Assembly: GCA_041744375.1 (NCBI GenBank)
Contig: JBGTLA010000109.1
Coordinates: forward strand, 24,894 to 88,893
Source: JBGTLA01 sp041744375
GTDB lineage: Bacteria > Actinomycetota > Acidimicrobiia > Spongiisociales > ZC4RG35
DNA length: 64,000 bases
Reading direction: 5' to 3'
Below the pieces are notes generated by a model. It saw only the letters and a program-made list of their open reading frames with translations. It made no database searches and had not been told where the DNA came from. Numbering within the stretch: position 1 is the first letter of the stretch; each line of letters opens with the position of its first letter. Below, piece by piece: positions 52,736 through 61,016 of the stretch. A program made the translations under genes and the position numbers.

Positions 52736-55197
52736 CCGCTCCCGCGCAGAAGACCGTCGACGCACCCACCTTCGTCGGCCAGAGCATGCCGCGCAAGGAA
52801 GACGAACGCCTCCTCAAAGCCCAGGGGTCGTTCGTCGATGACGAGGGCATGCACCGCATGGGTTATGCCAGCTTCGTGCGCTCTCCCTACGCTCACGCCA
52901 AGATCGTCTCGGTCGACACCTCAAAGGCCGAGGCCATGCCCGGCGTCATCACCACCCTCACCGGTGACGAGGTGAAGGCGATGACAGAGCCTCTCTTCCA
53001 GTTCGCGCCGCGCGGCGAGGGCCAACAGGTCTTCGAGTACCTGCTGGGAGTGGACGTGGTGCGCTACCAGGGTGAAGCCGTCGCCATCGTGCTGGCCGAG
53101 ACGCGAGAGGCGGCTCGCGACGCCGCCGAAGCCGTCGAAGTGGTCTACGAGCCCCTCCCTGTCCTGGTCGACGGCGTGGCGGCGGCCGACCCGTCGGCCC
53201 CCGTCCTCCACGAGTCCCTGGGTGACAACATCGCCTGGAAGGGAATGTTCGATTGGGGCGACGTCGACTTCGCCCTGGAGAACGCCGACCACGTCGTCAA
53301 GATCGACAAGCTGCACTTCCACCGCTACTCCTCGACCCCCATCGAATGCAACGCCGTACTCGTCAACTGGGACCCGGGCACCGACATGATCCGGGTGGTG
53401 TCGAACAACCAATTCCCCATGTTCGGCGCGCTCGTCATCGCCCCCTCGATGGGAGTGGGGATCGACCAGCTCGACTTCGTCTCCCAGGACATAGGCGGGG
53501 GCTTCGGCATCAAGATCAACTCGTACACCCACATCGGAGTATTGGCCCTGCTGTCCCGCAAGGCCGGCCGTCCGGTCAAGTGGACCGAGTACCGCACCGA
53601 GCACCACCAGTCGGCCGGCCACGGCAACGAACGCACGTTCACCGACATCGAAGTCCCGGTGACCGCCGACGGGACCATCCTCGGGTTCAAGATGAAGGCC
53701 TTCGACGACGCCGGTGCCTACCTGCACTACGAGCCGCTGGGAGCGGTCATCTGGTCACAGGTCGTGCCCGGGCCCTACAAGCTCAAGCACGTCCAGGTCG
53801 ACTACACCGAGACCCTCACCAACAAGTGCCCGGCGGTGCCCAACCGGGGCTACTCGCGCATGCAGCACATCTGGCTGGTGGAGCGGATCGTCGACATCGT
53901 GGCGCACGAGCTCGGATTCGATCCCATCGAGCTGCGCAAGAAGAACTACGTGCAGCCCGAGGACTACCCCTACACGACGCCCAACGGGTGTGTGTACGAC
54001 TCGGGCAACCTCCCCGCCGCCATCGACAAGGTCGTCGAGATGATCGACTACCAAGGTGCGAGGGAGCGCCAGAAGCAAGCCGAGGGAACCGGCAAGCGGA
54101 TCGGCATCGGCATCGGAACGACCCTCGACTCGGGCACCAACAACTTCGGGCAGTCGCGCATCCTCAACCCCGAACTCCCCTTCTCCGGCAACGGTGAGGC
54201 ATGTACGGCCATGCTCGATCTCTACGGGGAGATCATGTTGAAGCTCGGCACCAACCCCCAAGGCCAGGGCCACGAGACGACGGCGGCGCAGGTGGCCGCC
54301 GACATACTCAAGGTGAGCCCCGAGAACATCCGGGTGTGGGCCGGTTTCGACAAGTCGCACAGCACCTATATCGGGTTCTCGGGCACCTATGCCAGCCAGT
54401 TCGCCGTCACCGGCATCAACGCCGTGATCGGAGCGGTGGAGAAGCTGAAGAGCGAAATCCTCATCGTGGCGGCGGCCGCCTTCGGGGTGGGCGTCGACGA
54501 CGTCGAGCTGGCCAACGGTTCGGCCCGGATGAAAGACAACCACGAGGCGGAGATCCCCTTCATCGGCATCGCCAACATGGTGTTCGCCAACAATGCCACC
54601 CTCCCCCACGACATCGCCACCGGTGTCTCGCTGACCTGCCGCTACGTGTACGTCCCGGAGTTCGAGGTACCCGACACCGAGAAGAAATACGGGAACCTGA
54701 CGCTCACCTACGCCACCCAGACGCATGCCGCCGTCATCGAGCTCGACGAGGAAACGGGCAAGGTCGAGATCCTCGACTACGCCATCGTCGACGACTGCGG
54801 CAAGCGGATCAACCCCATGGTGGTGGAAGGACAGGTCCACGGCGCCACCGCCCACGGGATCGGCGCCGCCCTCAAGGAGACGTTCGAGTATGACGAGGAC
54901 GGCCAGCTGCTCACCAGCAACTTCCTCTACTACCACGCCGCCACCGCCACCGACGTCCCCCACCTGAAGACGGATCACATCGAGTCGCCGTCGCCGTTCA
55001 CCGGCACCGGAGCCAAGGGGATGGGCGAAGGCGGGGGGGCGCCCGTGCACACGATCTGCGCCGCCATCCAGGACGCCCTGGGTGCCTCCGGCCCGATCGT
55101 ATCCGATTCCCACAACCCTCCCGAGCGCATCTGGCGGATGCTGCATATGCCCGGCGAACGCGGGGTGACGGTGACCTCGAAGACCTCCGATGCGTGA
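52732..55197 (+). CDS. Molybdenum hydroxylase large (molybdopterin-binding) subunit, non-CODH type
   Basis: This 821-residue subunit has SQDIGGGFGIK as molybdopterin-binding Gly motif and the catalytic Glu766 in GMGEGGGAP. The segment corresponding to the CODH active-site loop reads NRGYSRMQ, without the Cys of form I CO dehydrogenases, so CO oxidation is unlikely. It should hydroxylate an N-heterocycle or aldehyde. No Mo-cofactor maturation genes (CoxD/E/F-like) are seen in the window. The substrate is unknown; the divergent operon encodes amide and heterocycle-type catabolic enzymes. Confidence 0.93.
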   Translation: MTAPAQKTVDAPTFVGQSMPRKEDERLLKAQGSFVDDEGMHRMGYASFVRSPYAHAKIVSVDTSKAEAMPGVITTLTGDEVKAMTEPLFQFAPRGEGQQVFEYLLGVDVVRYQGEAVAIVLAETREAARDAAEAVEVVYEPLPVLVDGVAAADPSAPVLHESLGDNIAWKGMFDWGDVDFALENADHVVKIDKLHFHRYSSTPIECNAVLVNWDPGTDMIRVVSNNQFPMFGALVIAPSMGVGIDQLDFVSQDIGGGFGIKINSYTHIGVLALLSRKAGRPVKWTEYRTEHHQSAGHGNERTFTDIEVPVTADGTILGFKMKAFDDAGAYLHYEPLGAVIWSQVVPGPYKLKHVQVDYTETLTNKCPAVPNRGYSRMQHIWLVERIVDIVAHELGFDPIELRKKNYVQPEDYPYTTPNGCVYDSGNLPAAIDKVVEMIDYQGARERQKQAEGTGKRIGIGIGTTLDSGTNNFGQSRILNPELPFSGNGEACTAMLDLYGEIMLKLGTNPQGQGHETTAAQVAADILKVSPENIRVWAGFDKSHSTYIGFSGTYASQFAVTGINAVIGAVEKLKSEILIVAAAAFGVGVDDVELANGSARMKDNHEAEIPFIGIANMVFANNATLPHDIATGVSLTCRYVYVPEFEVPDTEKKYGNLTLTYATQTHAAVIELDEETGKVEILDYAIVDDCGKRINPMVVEGQVHGATAHGIGAALKETFEYDEDGQLLTSNFLYYHAATATDVPHLKTDHIESPSPFTGTGAKGMGEGGGAPVHTICAAIQDALGASGPIVSDSHNPPERIWRMLHMPGERGVTVTSKTSDA

Positions 55198-55218
55198 GGA
55201 ACCGAATTCAGCCGGCCA

Positions 55219-55252
55219 GGCGATGACGGCCACGGGGCGATGACGGCCATGG
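55219..55252. repeat. Tandem 17-bp direct repeat, two units
   Basis: GGCGATGACGGCCACGG is followed directly by GGCGATGACGGCCATGG, differing at one base. It lies in the 61-base gap between the large-subunit and CoxG-like genes. Confidence 0.7.
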
Positions 55253-55258
55253 GGACGC

Positions 55259-55714
55259 GTGCCTTCGGCTGACTTCTCCCGTTCCTTGGGGGTGAGCCGC
55301 CCCGCCCCCGAGTGCTGGGGCGTGCTCACCGACGTCTCCCAGGTGGCGAGGTGGGTGTCGGTCGTGGGAGAGGTGCGAGAGTTGGAGCATCTCTCTCGCT
55401 ACGAGGTGGTCCTCCACGACGAGTTCGGCCCTTTCAAGCTCAACGCCGACCACACGGTCGAAGTGACAGATGTCGAGGAGGGCCGTTCCATCCGCTTCGT
55501 CGCCAACGGCTCCGACCGACAGGTGTCCACCAACATCTCGGTGAACGCCCGCCTCACCCTGGTCCCCTCCGAGAGCGGTACGTCGATCGAGGTGGAGGGG
55601 CGCTGGACCGTCCTCGGAACGGTGGCCACCATGGGCGGTGGCACGATCCGCAAAAAGGCCGACACCATCGTCGAGGAGTTCTTCACCTCCGCCGCCGCCA
55701 CCCTCAACCAGTGA
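55259..55714 (+). CDS. CoxG/SRPBCC-family protein
   Basis: This 151-residue single-domain protein fits the SRPBCC (START-like) fold and the CoxG subfamily: an early PAPECWGVLTDVSQVARWV helix and beta-strands ending in GTVATMGGGTIRKKAD before a long C-terminal helix. CoxG proteins are found with molybdenum hydroxylases and have been linked to membrane association or delivery of the substrate. GTG 55259 is the only good start because earlier ATG codons run into stops. It ends four bases from the convergent monooxygenase gene. Confidence 0.85.
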   Translation: MPSADFSRSLGVSRPAPECWGVLTDVSQVARWVSVVGEVRELEHLSRYEVVLHDEFGPFKLNADHTVEVTDVEEGRSIRFVANGSDRQVSTNISVNARLTLVPSESGTSIEVEGRWTVLGTVATMGGGTIRKKADTIVEEFFTSAAATLNQ

Positions 55715-55718
55715 CAGG

Positions 55719-57086
55719 TCACACGGCGTCGTCGTAGACGAAGTGGCGGCCGCGTAGCTTCTGGCGCAGCTGGCCCCGGGCGATCTTGGCTGTCCCTTTC
55801 GAATAAACCTGCCACCACGGTTGACCGGTCACCTCGGCCACGAACTCCTTGCCCGCGGCGCGGTCCTTCAGCCACGGGAAGTACCGGTGCGGCTCGTCGA
55901 AGCTCTGGAAGAACGCCGCCGCCATGGAGGGGTGTGAGAACGCCGAGATGATGGCCAGCTTGCCGGCGGCATCGAGCGGCTCCAACAAGACATTGTTGAA
56001 CTCGTAGGCGGCGCCGCCGTGGTGCTCCCAGAAGCCCTCGGCAGTTTCATTGACCCACGCTTCGTCGAAGGGGCCCTCGGGGCGCTCGGAGATGGCGTCG
56101 ACATAGAACGCAGCCTGGCGGGAGCCGCAGTTCGCTCCCTGGCCACCAATGGGGTCGAAGGCATAAGAGGTGTCCCCGAGGGACATGACGAGATGTCCCG
56201 ACGGCGTCCGCCCCATGGGACTGCGGACCGTGGGGGCGAACTGGCCCCGCAACCACGAATGGGGATCGTCGGCGATCGGCTCCATCGTCTTCATCGTCTC
56301 CCAGTCCCAGGGGGCGAACTGGCGAAGAAGCTCGCCTACCGTCTCGAACATCTCGTCGCGGGATCCGATCTCACGAAACCGGTCGAGGGGCCCGTCCGCC
56401 TTGGCCTCGAAGAGAAGGCTCCAGCAGGGCCCGGCGGTCTTGTGGTAGAAGGGCACGTAGAAGAACTCCCCGACGTCGCCGTAGAAGTTGAAGGCCACCG
56501 GAGTGAGGCCGGGAAGCCGGTTGGGAAAGGCCGTCCCGTCGAGCGGGACACCGGTGAACAAGAACATGCCCAGATACCGCTGGGGAGCGTCGTAGACGCT
56601 GCGGGCCGGATCCCGCTCGAAGAGATCGGCCATGGGCCCCCGGCCTGTCGAGACGAAGGTGAGGTCGTGGGAGGCGGCGATACCGTCGAGGCGGTTCGGA
56701 TCGACCGGCTCGACCATGACCTTGGCGCCACCCTTCTCGAGCTGTTCGAGGCGGTTGGCCGACTTGAGGCGCACGTCGACCGCATAGCCGGCGTGGCCTT
56801 CGAGGGGGGCTCCCACCTGGACCAGCTCGGTTCCCATCTTGGGGAGGAAGTAGAGATGGATGCCATCCCCGGCCGGAGCCCGGTCCTCGAACGTGTCGAC
56901 TCCCATCCGACGCTCCGCCTCGATCGACTGGTTGAAGAGGTAGGCGATTCCCGTGGGGGGCCCGTCGTCGAGGATGGACTGGGGGGTCTTGTCGCTGTAG
57001 AGGGTGACGTCATGCCCGCCGTTCATCAGCCCGACCGCAGCGAGCGTTCCGGCATGTCCCGCTCCGATGATCGCAAACCGGCTCAT
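55719..57086 (-). CDS. Styrene-monooxygenase (StyA)-like FAD-dependent oxygenase
   Basis: This 455-residue protein has the FAD motif GAGHAG (8-13), LFNQSIEAERRMG and a C-terminal DTSYAFDPIGGQGANCGSRQA, as in styrene/indole monooxygenases, which epoxidise alkenes with reduced FAD from a separate reductase. The flavin reductase two genes upstream could be that partner. ATG 57086 puts the Rossmann fold at the start; a 22-residue upstream extension is open but unsupported. The 72-base gap before it is otherwise empty. Confidence 0.88.
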   Translation of the reverse strand: MSRFAIIGAGHAGTLAAVGLMNGGHDVTLYSDKTPQSILDDGPPTGIAYLFNQSIEAERRMGVDTFEDRAPAGDGIHLYFLPKMGTELVQVGAPLEGHAGYAVDVRLKSANRLEQLEKGGAKVMVEPVDPNRLDGIAASHDLTFVSTGRGPMADLFERDPARSVYDAPQRYLGMFLFTGVPLDGTAFPNRLPGLTPVAFNFYGDVGEFFYVPFYHKTAGPCWSLLFEAKADGPLDRFREIGSRDEMFETVGELLRQFAPWDWETMKTMEPIADDPHSWLRGQFAPTVRSPMGRTPSGHLVMSLGDTSYAFDPIGGQGANCGSRQAAFYVDAISERPEGPFDEAWVNETAEGFWEHHGGAAYEFNNVLLEPLDAAGKLAIISAFSHPSMAAAFFQSFDEPHRYFPWLKDRAAGKEFVAEVTGQPWWQVYSKGTAKIARGQLRQKLRGRHFVYDDAV

Positions 57087-57158
57087 GTGTCTTGTCTCTC
57101 TTTCTTCGGTGACCGGCGAGCGGAACGCCCCCGGATCATGTCTTGTGGTCAACTCGAG

Positions 57159-58739
57159 TCATGTCAGGTGTCTCGCCACCATCAATCCGGACACCCCTCC
57201 CAGTCCCGGGCCCGGGTGGGTGGAAGCACCGATGTGGTAGAGGTTGCGGACGGGGGTCTCGTGGTTCTTGGCACCCCCGAGGGGGCGCCACACCAAGAAC
57301 TGATCCAACCGGCACGAGCCCGAGTAGGGGTCGCCGCCGACCAGGTTGATGTTGAAGCCCTCCAGTTCGGTGGGCGAGAACGTCTTCCTCCCCACCAGCG
57401 CCCGGTCGAGATTGGTTATGTGAGCCGCCAATCGTGACTGGATGCGGTCGGCGTATGCCTCCCGCACCTCTTCGCTCCAAAAACCGTCGGCATCGATTTC
57501 GATCTCCCCGGCGGCATCTCCCTTGATGCGAGACGGCAGCTCCTGCAGCTGGATCCACAGGATCGACGCTCCCTGGGGCGCCCGCGACGGGTCGATTACC
57601 GTGGGTTGACCCACTACTACCGTGCCCTGGGCTGGCAGCAGGCCCCGCTCGGACTCGTTGACCGCCTGCGAGACGGCATCGAGCCCGGAGGTGAGGTGGA
57701 CCAAGACGGCGTCTTTCATCTCCGGCACCGACCACTCCGGCTCCTCGGCCAGCGCAAAGTGGATCTGCATGTCGGCGCGGCCGTAACGATAGGAATCGGC
57801 TCGCCGGGCGATGGCCGCGGGCACCGCCGTCGCCTCGAGCAGCTGGCCGTAGAGCTGGGTGGGGGTCACGTTGCACACCACGGCCCCCCCGGCGCGATGG
57901 ACCACGCCGTCTTCGGTGCGGGCTCCCACCGCTTTACCCGCTTCCACCACGATCTCCGAGACGTGGGCACCCGTGACCAGCTCCCCGCCGTGGTGGCGGA
58001 TGATTCGCTCGAAGGCGGCGACGATGTTGTGCGAGCCTCCTTTCACGACCGGGAGCCCCGCCATGACCAGGGCCGCCGTGATCACCTTGCCCATGACTCC
58101 CGAGTAGGCGTCGTCGGGTCCCAGTCCGGCGTGGAGCACCCAGGGGGCGATGAGAGCCCGGGTCAGTTCGTGGTCGAAGTCGCGCTCCAGCCACGCTCGC
58201 GCCGGCTCGAGGGCCTGACCGAGAAACGCCGACATCTCGCGCATGCCGCCCCGTCGGCGCGACTCCTTCCACAGCAGCCGCCCCGCCTGGCGGCTCCACG
58301 GCTCGGTTCCCAGCAGGCCGAAGGCCAGCTCGGAGTCCTGGGACAAGAACTCGTCCATGACGGCGGCATAGCGGTCACCTTCGCCCGCCTGGAGCTGGTT
58401 GAGTCGTTCCACGTTGACCCGGTCGTCGGTGCTCAGGACGAGGCTCTCCCCGCCGGGGGTGAGAACACCCGTGGGGGTGGTGGTGTTGAGGAATTCGACG
58501 CCTTCCTGGCGCAGTTCGGGACCGAGGCTCTCGTAGGCGGGTGACGCCAAGAAGAGTGGATACCAGCCCGACAGCAGGTCGTGGATGTATCCACCAAAGA
58601 GCTCTTCGGTGCGGATGCATCCCCCCAACCGGTCGCCGCGCTCGAGGATCAGGACCCGTTTGCCCGAACGGGCCAGCTCCGCTCCACAGACAAGCGAGTT
58701 GATGCCGCTTCCGACAATGACGACATCGGCGCTGGTCAC
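57159..58739 (-). CDS. NAD(P)/FAD-dependent oxidoreductase, CrtI/PYROXD2-like
   Basis: This 526-residue flavoprotein has VIVGSGINSLVCGAELA as FAD motif, RGDRLGGCIRTEEL after it, and the C-terminal NLYHIGASTHPGPGLGGVSG typical of phytoene-desaturase-like proteins, including the PYROXD2 group. It may be a desaturase or isomerase; carotenoid genes are absent nearby. GTG 58739 overlaps the flavin reductase stop as GTGA, so it lies between the two components of the presumed two-component monooxygenase. Confidence 0.9.
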   Translation of the reverse strand: MTSADVVIVGSGINSLVCGAELARSGKRVLILERGDRLGGCIRTEELFGGYIHDLLSGWYPLFLASPAYESLGPELRQEGVEFLNTTTPTGVLTPGGESLVLSTDDRVNVERLNQLQAGEGDRYAAVMDEFLSQDSELAFGLLGTEPWSRQAGRLLWKESRRRGGMREMSAFLGQALEPARAWLERDFDHELTRALIAPWVLHAGLGPDDAYSGVMGKVITAALVMAGLPVVKGGSHNIVAAFERIIRHHGGELVTGAHVSEIVVEAGKAVGARTEDGVVHRAGGAVVCNVTPTQLYGQLLEATAVPAAIARRADSYRYGRADMQIHFALAEEPEWSVPEMKDAVLVHLTSGLDAVSQAVNESERGLLPAQGTVVVGQPTVIDPSRAPQGASILWIQLQELPSRIKGDAAGEIEIDADGFWSEEVREAYADRIQSRLAAHITNLDRALVGRKTFSPTELEGFNINLVGGDPYSGSCRLDQFLVWRPLGGAKNHETPVRNLYHIGASTHPGPGLGGVSGLMVARHLT

Positions 58740-59284
58740 GAGCTCCCCTCGGCGGAGGCCGGAGGGGCATCTTCGTCCCCAACCTCCCTATGCAGCTCGA
58801 GACGGCAGTATCTGCCTCGGTAGAAGGCGAGGGCGGGAGCATCGGTGTCGTGGTCGAACTCGAGCACGCGCCCCACGAATATCACATGATCGCCACCATC
58901 GATCATCTGCTCGGTCCGGCATTGGAAGCGGGCCACACAGCCTTCGAGGAGAGGGCACCCACCGGCTCCGGCGTCGACCTCGACACCGGCGAACTTGTCG
59001 CCCTGACGGTGGGCAAAACGTTTCGAAAGATCGAACTGGCCCGCACCCAAGACGTTGACGGCGAAGAAACCCGCCGTGCGGAAGGCCGCCAGACTACGGG
59101 CTTCCTTGTCGAGGCTCCACAGGACGAGGGGCGGATCGAGCGAGACGGAGTTGAAGCTGTTGGCGGTCACGCCCACGATTTCGCCCGAGGGAGCACGGGC
59201 GGTGACGACCGTCACCCCGGTGGGGAAACTGCCCAGGGCTCTGCGGAAGGCCTCACTGTCTGTCTCGATCTCCCGCATGGCCAT
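58736..59284 (-). CDS. Flavin reductase (StyB/HpaC-like, NADH:flavin oxidoreductase)
   Basis: This 182-residue flavin-reductase-domain protein has FRRALGSFPTGVTVVTA, GVTANSFNSVSLDPPLVLW and the later DGGDHVIFVGRV, all typical of the two-component monooxygenase reductases. It would supply reduced flavin to the StyA-like protein and possibly to the luciferase-like enzymes. ATG 59284 is two bases from operator S5; ATG 59278 is an alternative. No ribosome-binding site is seen, so the transcript may be leaderless. Confidence 0.92.
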   Translation of the reverse strand: MAMREIETDSEAFRRALGSFPTGVTVVTARAPSGEIVGVTANSFNSVSLDPPLVLWSLDKEARSLAAFRTAGFFAVNVLGAGQFDLSKRFAHRQGDKFAGVEVDAGAGGCPLLEGCVARFQCRTEQMIDGGDHVIFVGRVLEFDHDTDAPALAFYRGRYCRLELHREVGDEDAPPASAEGSS

Positions 59285-59285
59285 A

Positions 59286-59300
59286 TTTGATCAATGATAC
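59286..59300 (-). promoter_or_regulatory. Operator site S5 at the flavin reductase start
   Basis: TTTGATCAATGATAC (plus strand) matches the eight-site consensus at 14 of 15 positions. On the minus strand it contains TATCAT (plus 59294-59299), which could be the -10 of a leaderless transcript beginning near the ATG at 59284. Repressor binding would directly block initiation. Confidence 0.55.
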
Positions 59301-59361
59301 GTAAGGGTAGGCGGTCGGCGCAACCGGTTCCGATCCCGACGGGAGGGAACGACGCCGGCGT

Positions 59362-60036
59362 TCACAGTTGGTCCTGCTCCTGTTGGCGGAGTCGCTCGAT
59401 GGCGGCATCGAACGAATTCGACAGATGCAACCGGAGGGCGTGCTCGGCCTTGTCGGGGTCTCCCGCCGCCGCCGCCTCCACGATCGACTTGTGCTCCTGG
59501 ATCCGGTCCTCGGTGCTGCCGCGTATGGGCAGCGACAGGCGGCGATAACGCTCGGCGTTGTCCCACAACATGGGGAGAAGGCGCAGCAACCACTTGGAGC
59601 CGGACAGTCGGTACAGCCCCATATGGAACTGGGCGTGGATGTCGCGGGCGGAAGGATCCTCTCGCCGGGAGGCGTCGGCGTACTCCTCCATCAGCCCCAG
59701 CAGCCTCCTTCGATCATCGTCGGTCATGTTCTCGGTCGCCAACCGCACGGCCATGCTCTCGAGCTCGAGTCGGATCATGTAGGTCTCGTTGAGGTCCTGA
59801 GCCGACATCTCCGCCACCTGTGCCCCCCGGTGCGGGCTGCGATCCACCAACCCGCTCCGCTCGAGGAGGCGGAGGGCTTCTCGGATCGGCACCGAGCTCA
59901 TCGACAGGCGCTCTACCTGTTCCTGGAGGCGCACGGGGCTGCCGGGCGCCAGCTCACCGGAGATGATGGCTTGTCGCAGCTCGGCCAGTGCCATATCGGC
60001 CAGGGTGCGCGCTCCCCGGCTCCCTTGGTTCGTCAT
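59362..60036 (-). CDS. GntR-family regulator with FCD effector domain
   Basis: This 224-residue regulator has a winged HTH at about 10-78 (LSMSSVPIREALRLLERSGL is the recognition region) and an FCD domain with DIHAQFHMGLYRLSGS and EHKSIVEAAAAGD carrying the metal/ligand His residues. It lies between genes flanked by operator sites S5, S6 and S7, which makes it a strong candidate for their regulator. ATG 60036 is used; the frame extends upstream into the SDR gene without homology. The SDR stop is 10 bases upstream. Confidence 0.93.
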   Translation of the reverse strand: MTNQGSRGARTLADMALAELRQAIISGELAPGSPVRLQEQVERLSMSSVPIREALRLLERSGLVDRSPHRGAQVAEMSAQDLNETYMIRLELESMAVRLATENMTDDDRRRLLGLMEEYADASRREDPSARDIHAQFHMGLYRLSGSKWLLRLLPMLWDNAERYRRLSLPIRGSTEDRIQEHKSIVEAAAAGDPDKAEHALRLHLSNSFDAAIERLRQQEQDQL

Positions 60037-60046
60037 GGCGTCCCCT

Positions 60047-60859
60047 TCACTCGCCCGACAGGGACTGCATGCGCTCCAGGAGCGGTTGCAACGGCTGACC
60101 CATCTGCTCGGGACCGATGGCGGTGTATCCCCCGTCGACGGCGAGGTCGGTGCCCGTGATGAAGGAGGCGGCATCCGACGCCAGGAACACCACCGCCGCG
60201 GCGACCTCTTCGGGATCGCCGATCCTTCCTGGCAGGAAGAGCGACTTGCCCACCTCGTCCACGAGGGCCCGGTCGTTCCCGGTCATGCCGATGATCGGGT
60301 TGCTCCAAATCCAGCCTGGGGAGACCGAGTTGACCCGGATCCCCCACTCGGCCAGCTTGAGCGATTGATTGCGGGTGATCCCCAAAATGGCGGCCTTCGT
60401 CACCGGATACACGAAGAAGAGCGGCTGCGCCCTCTTCCCGGCGATCGAGGCGAGGTTGATCACCGCCCCGCCCCCCCGCTCACGCATGTGCTCGCCCACC
60501 CGGGCGGTGAGCAGGGCGCCCGAGACCACGTTGGTGTCGAAGGCCGTCAACCATTCCTGCCTGGTCGTCTCCAGGTGGTTGTCGAGGTACGTGGCGGCGC
60601 CGTTCACGAGGATGTCGATGCCCCCGTACGTGTCGACGGTCAGCTCGACGAGATGATCCAGCGCCGCGTCATCTGTGATGTCGACGTGGGCGAAGAGGGC
60701 CGACTCGCCTGCTTCGTCGGCCACTCTCTGGCCGTCCTCGCCGTTGATGTCGGCCACGACCACCTGCGCCCCGGCGGCGACGAAGGCCTCCACGATCTTG
60801 GCCCCGAGCAGGGTCGCCCCCCCGGTGACGATGGCTACCTTTCCGTCCAACGCGAGCAC
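60047..60859 (-). CDS. Short-chain dehydrogenase/reductase
   Basis: This 270-residue SDR has TGGATLLG as cofactor loop, DILVNGAATY in place of NNAG, catalytic Ser in NLASIAG and YPVTK as YxxxK, followed by NSVSPGW. GTG 60859 is supported by GGGAGG five bases upstream. It is the first gene of the minus-strand operon, with operator site S6 about 40 bases upstream, and probably oxidises a pathway alcohol. Confidence 0.9.
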   Translation of the reverse strand: MLALDGKVAIVTGGATLLGAKIVEAFVAAGAQVVVADINGEDGQRVADEAGESALFAHVDITDDAALDHLVELTVDTYGGIDILVNGAATYLDNHLETTRQEWLTAFDTNVVSGALLTARVGEHMRERGGGAVINLASIAGKRAQPLFFVYPVTKAAILGITRNQSLKLAEWGIRVNSVSPGWIWSNPIIGMTGNDRALVDEVGKSLFLPGRIGDPEEVAAAVVFLASDAASFITGTDLAVDGGYTAIGPEQMGQPLQPLLERMQSLSGE

Positions 60860-60898
60860 TCTCGCCTCCCTCTCGTCCGGCCGGCCCCAGGCCGACTC

Positions 60899-60972
60899 TG
60901 ATCATTGATCACAGTCTACGCGCCCGGCTCAGGCCGAGGCGGGCTACCGCCCAACGATTTGCTCAATTATCA
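60899..60972. promoter_or_regulatory. Operator sites S6 and S7 in the divergent promoter region
   Basis: S6 (60899-60913) reads TGTGATCAATGATCA on the minus strand, facing the SDR gene. S7 (60958-60972) reads TTTGCTCAATTATCA on the plus strand and includes TATCAT (60968-60973), a possible -10 for the plus-strand HMGL-like gene. No good -35 elements are seen, which is common for regulated actinobacterial promoters. Confidence 0.5.
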
Positions 60973-60983
60973 TCCCGGGAACC

Positions 60984-61016
60984 ATGTTGCCGTCAACCGG
61001 ACCCACTCACCCATGA
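60984..61016 (+). CDS. Short upstream ORF (10 codons) overlapping the HMGL-like start
   Basis: ATG 60984 opens a 10-codon frame (MLPSTGPTHP) whose TGA overlaps the ATG at 61013 as ATGA. The main gene lacks its own ribosome-binding site, so re-initiation after this ORF could drive it. GGGAA precedes the upstream ATG, weakly. It may also be chance. Confidence 0.3.
   Translation: MLPSTGPTHP

Noticed and set aside
52732..55197. Aerobic CO dehydrogenase (form I)
   Set aside because: The Cys-containing active-site loop of form I is missing and maturation genes are not nearby.
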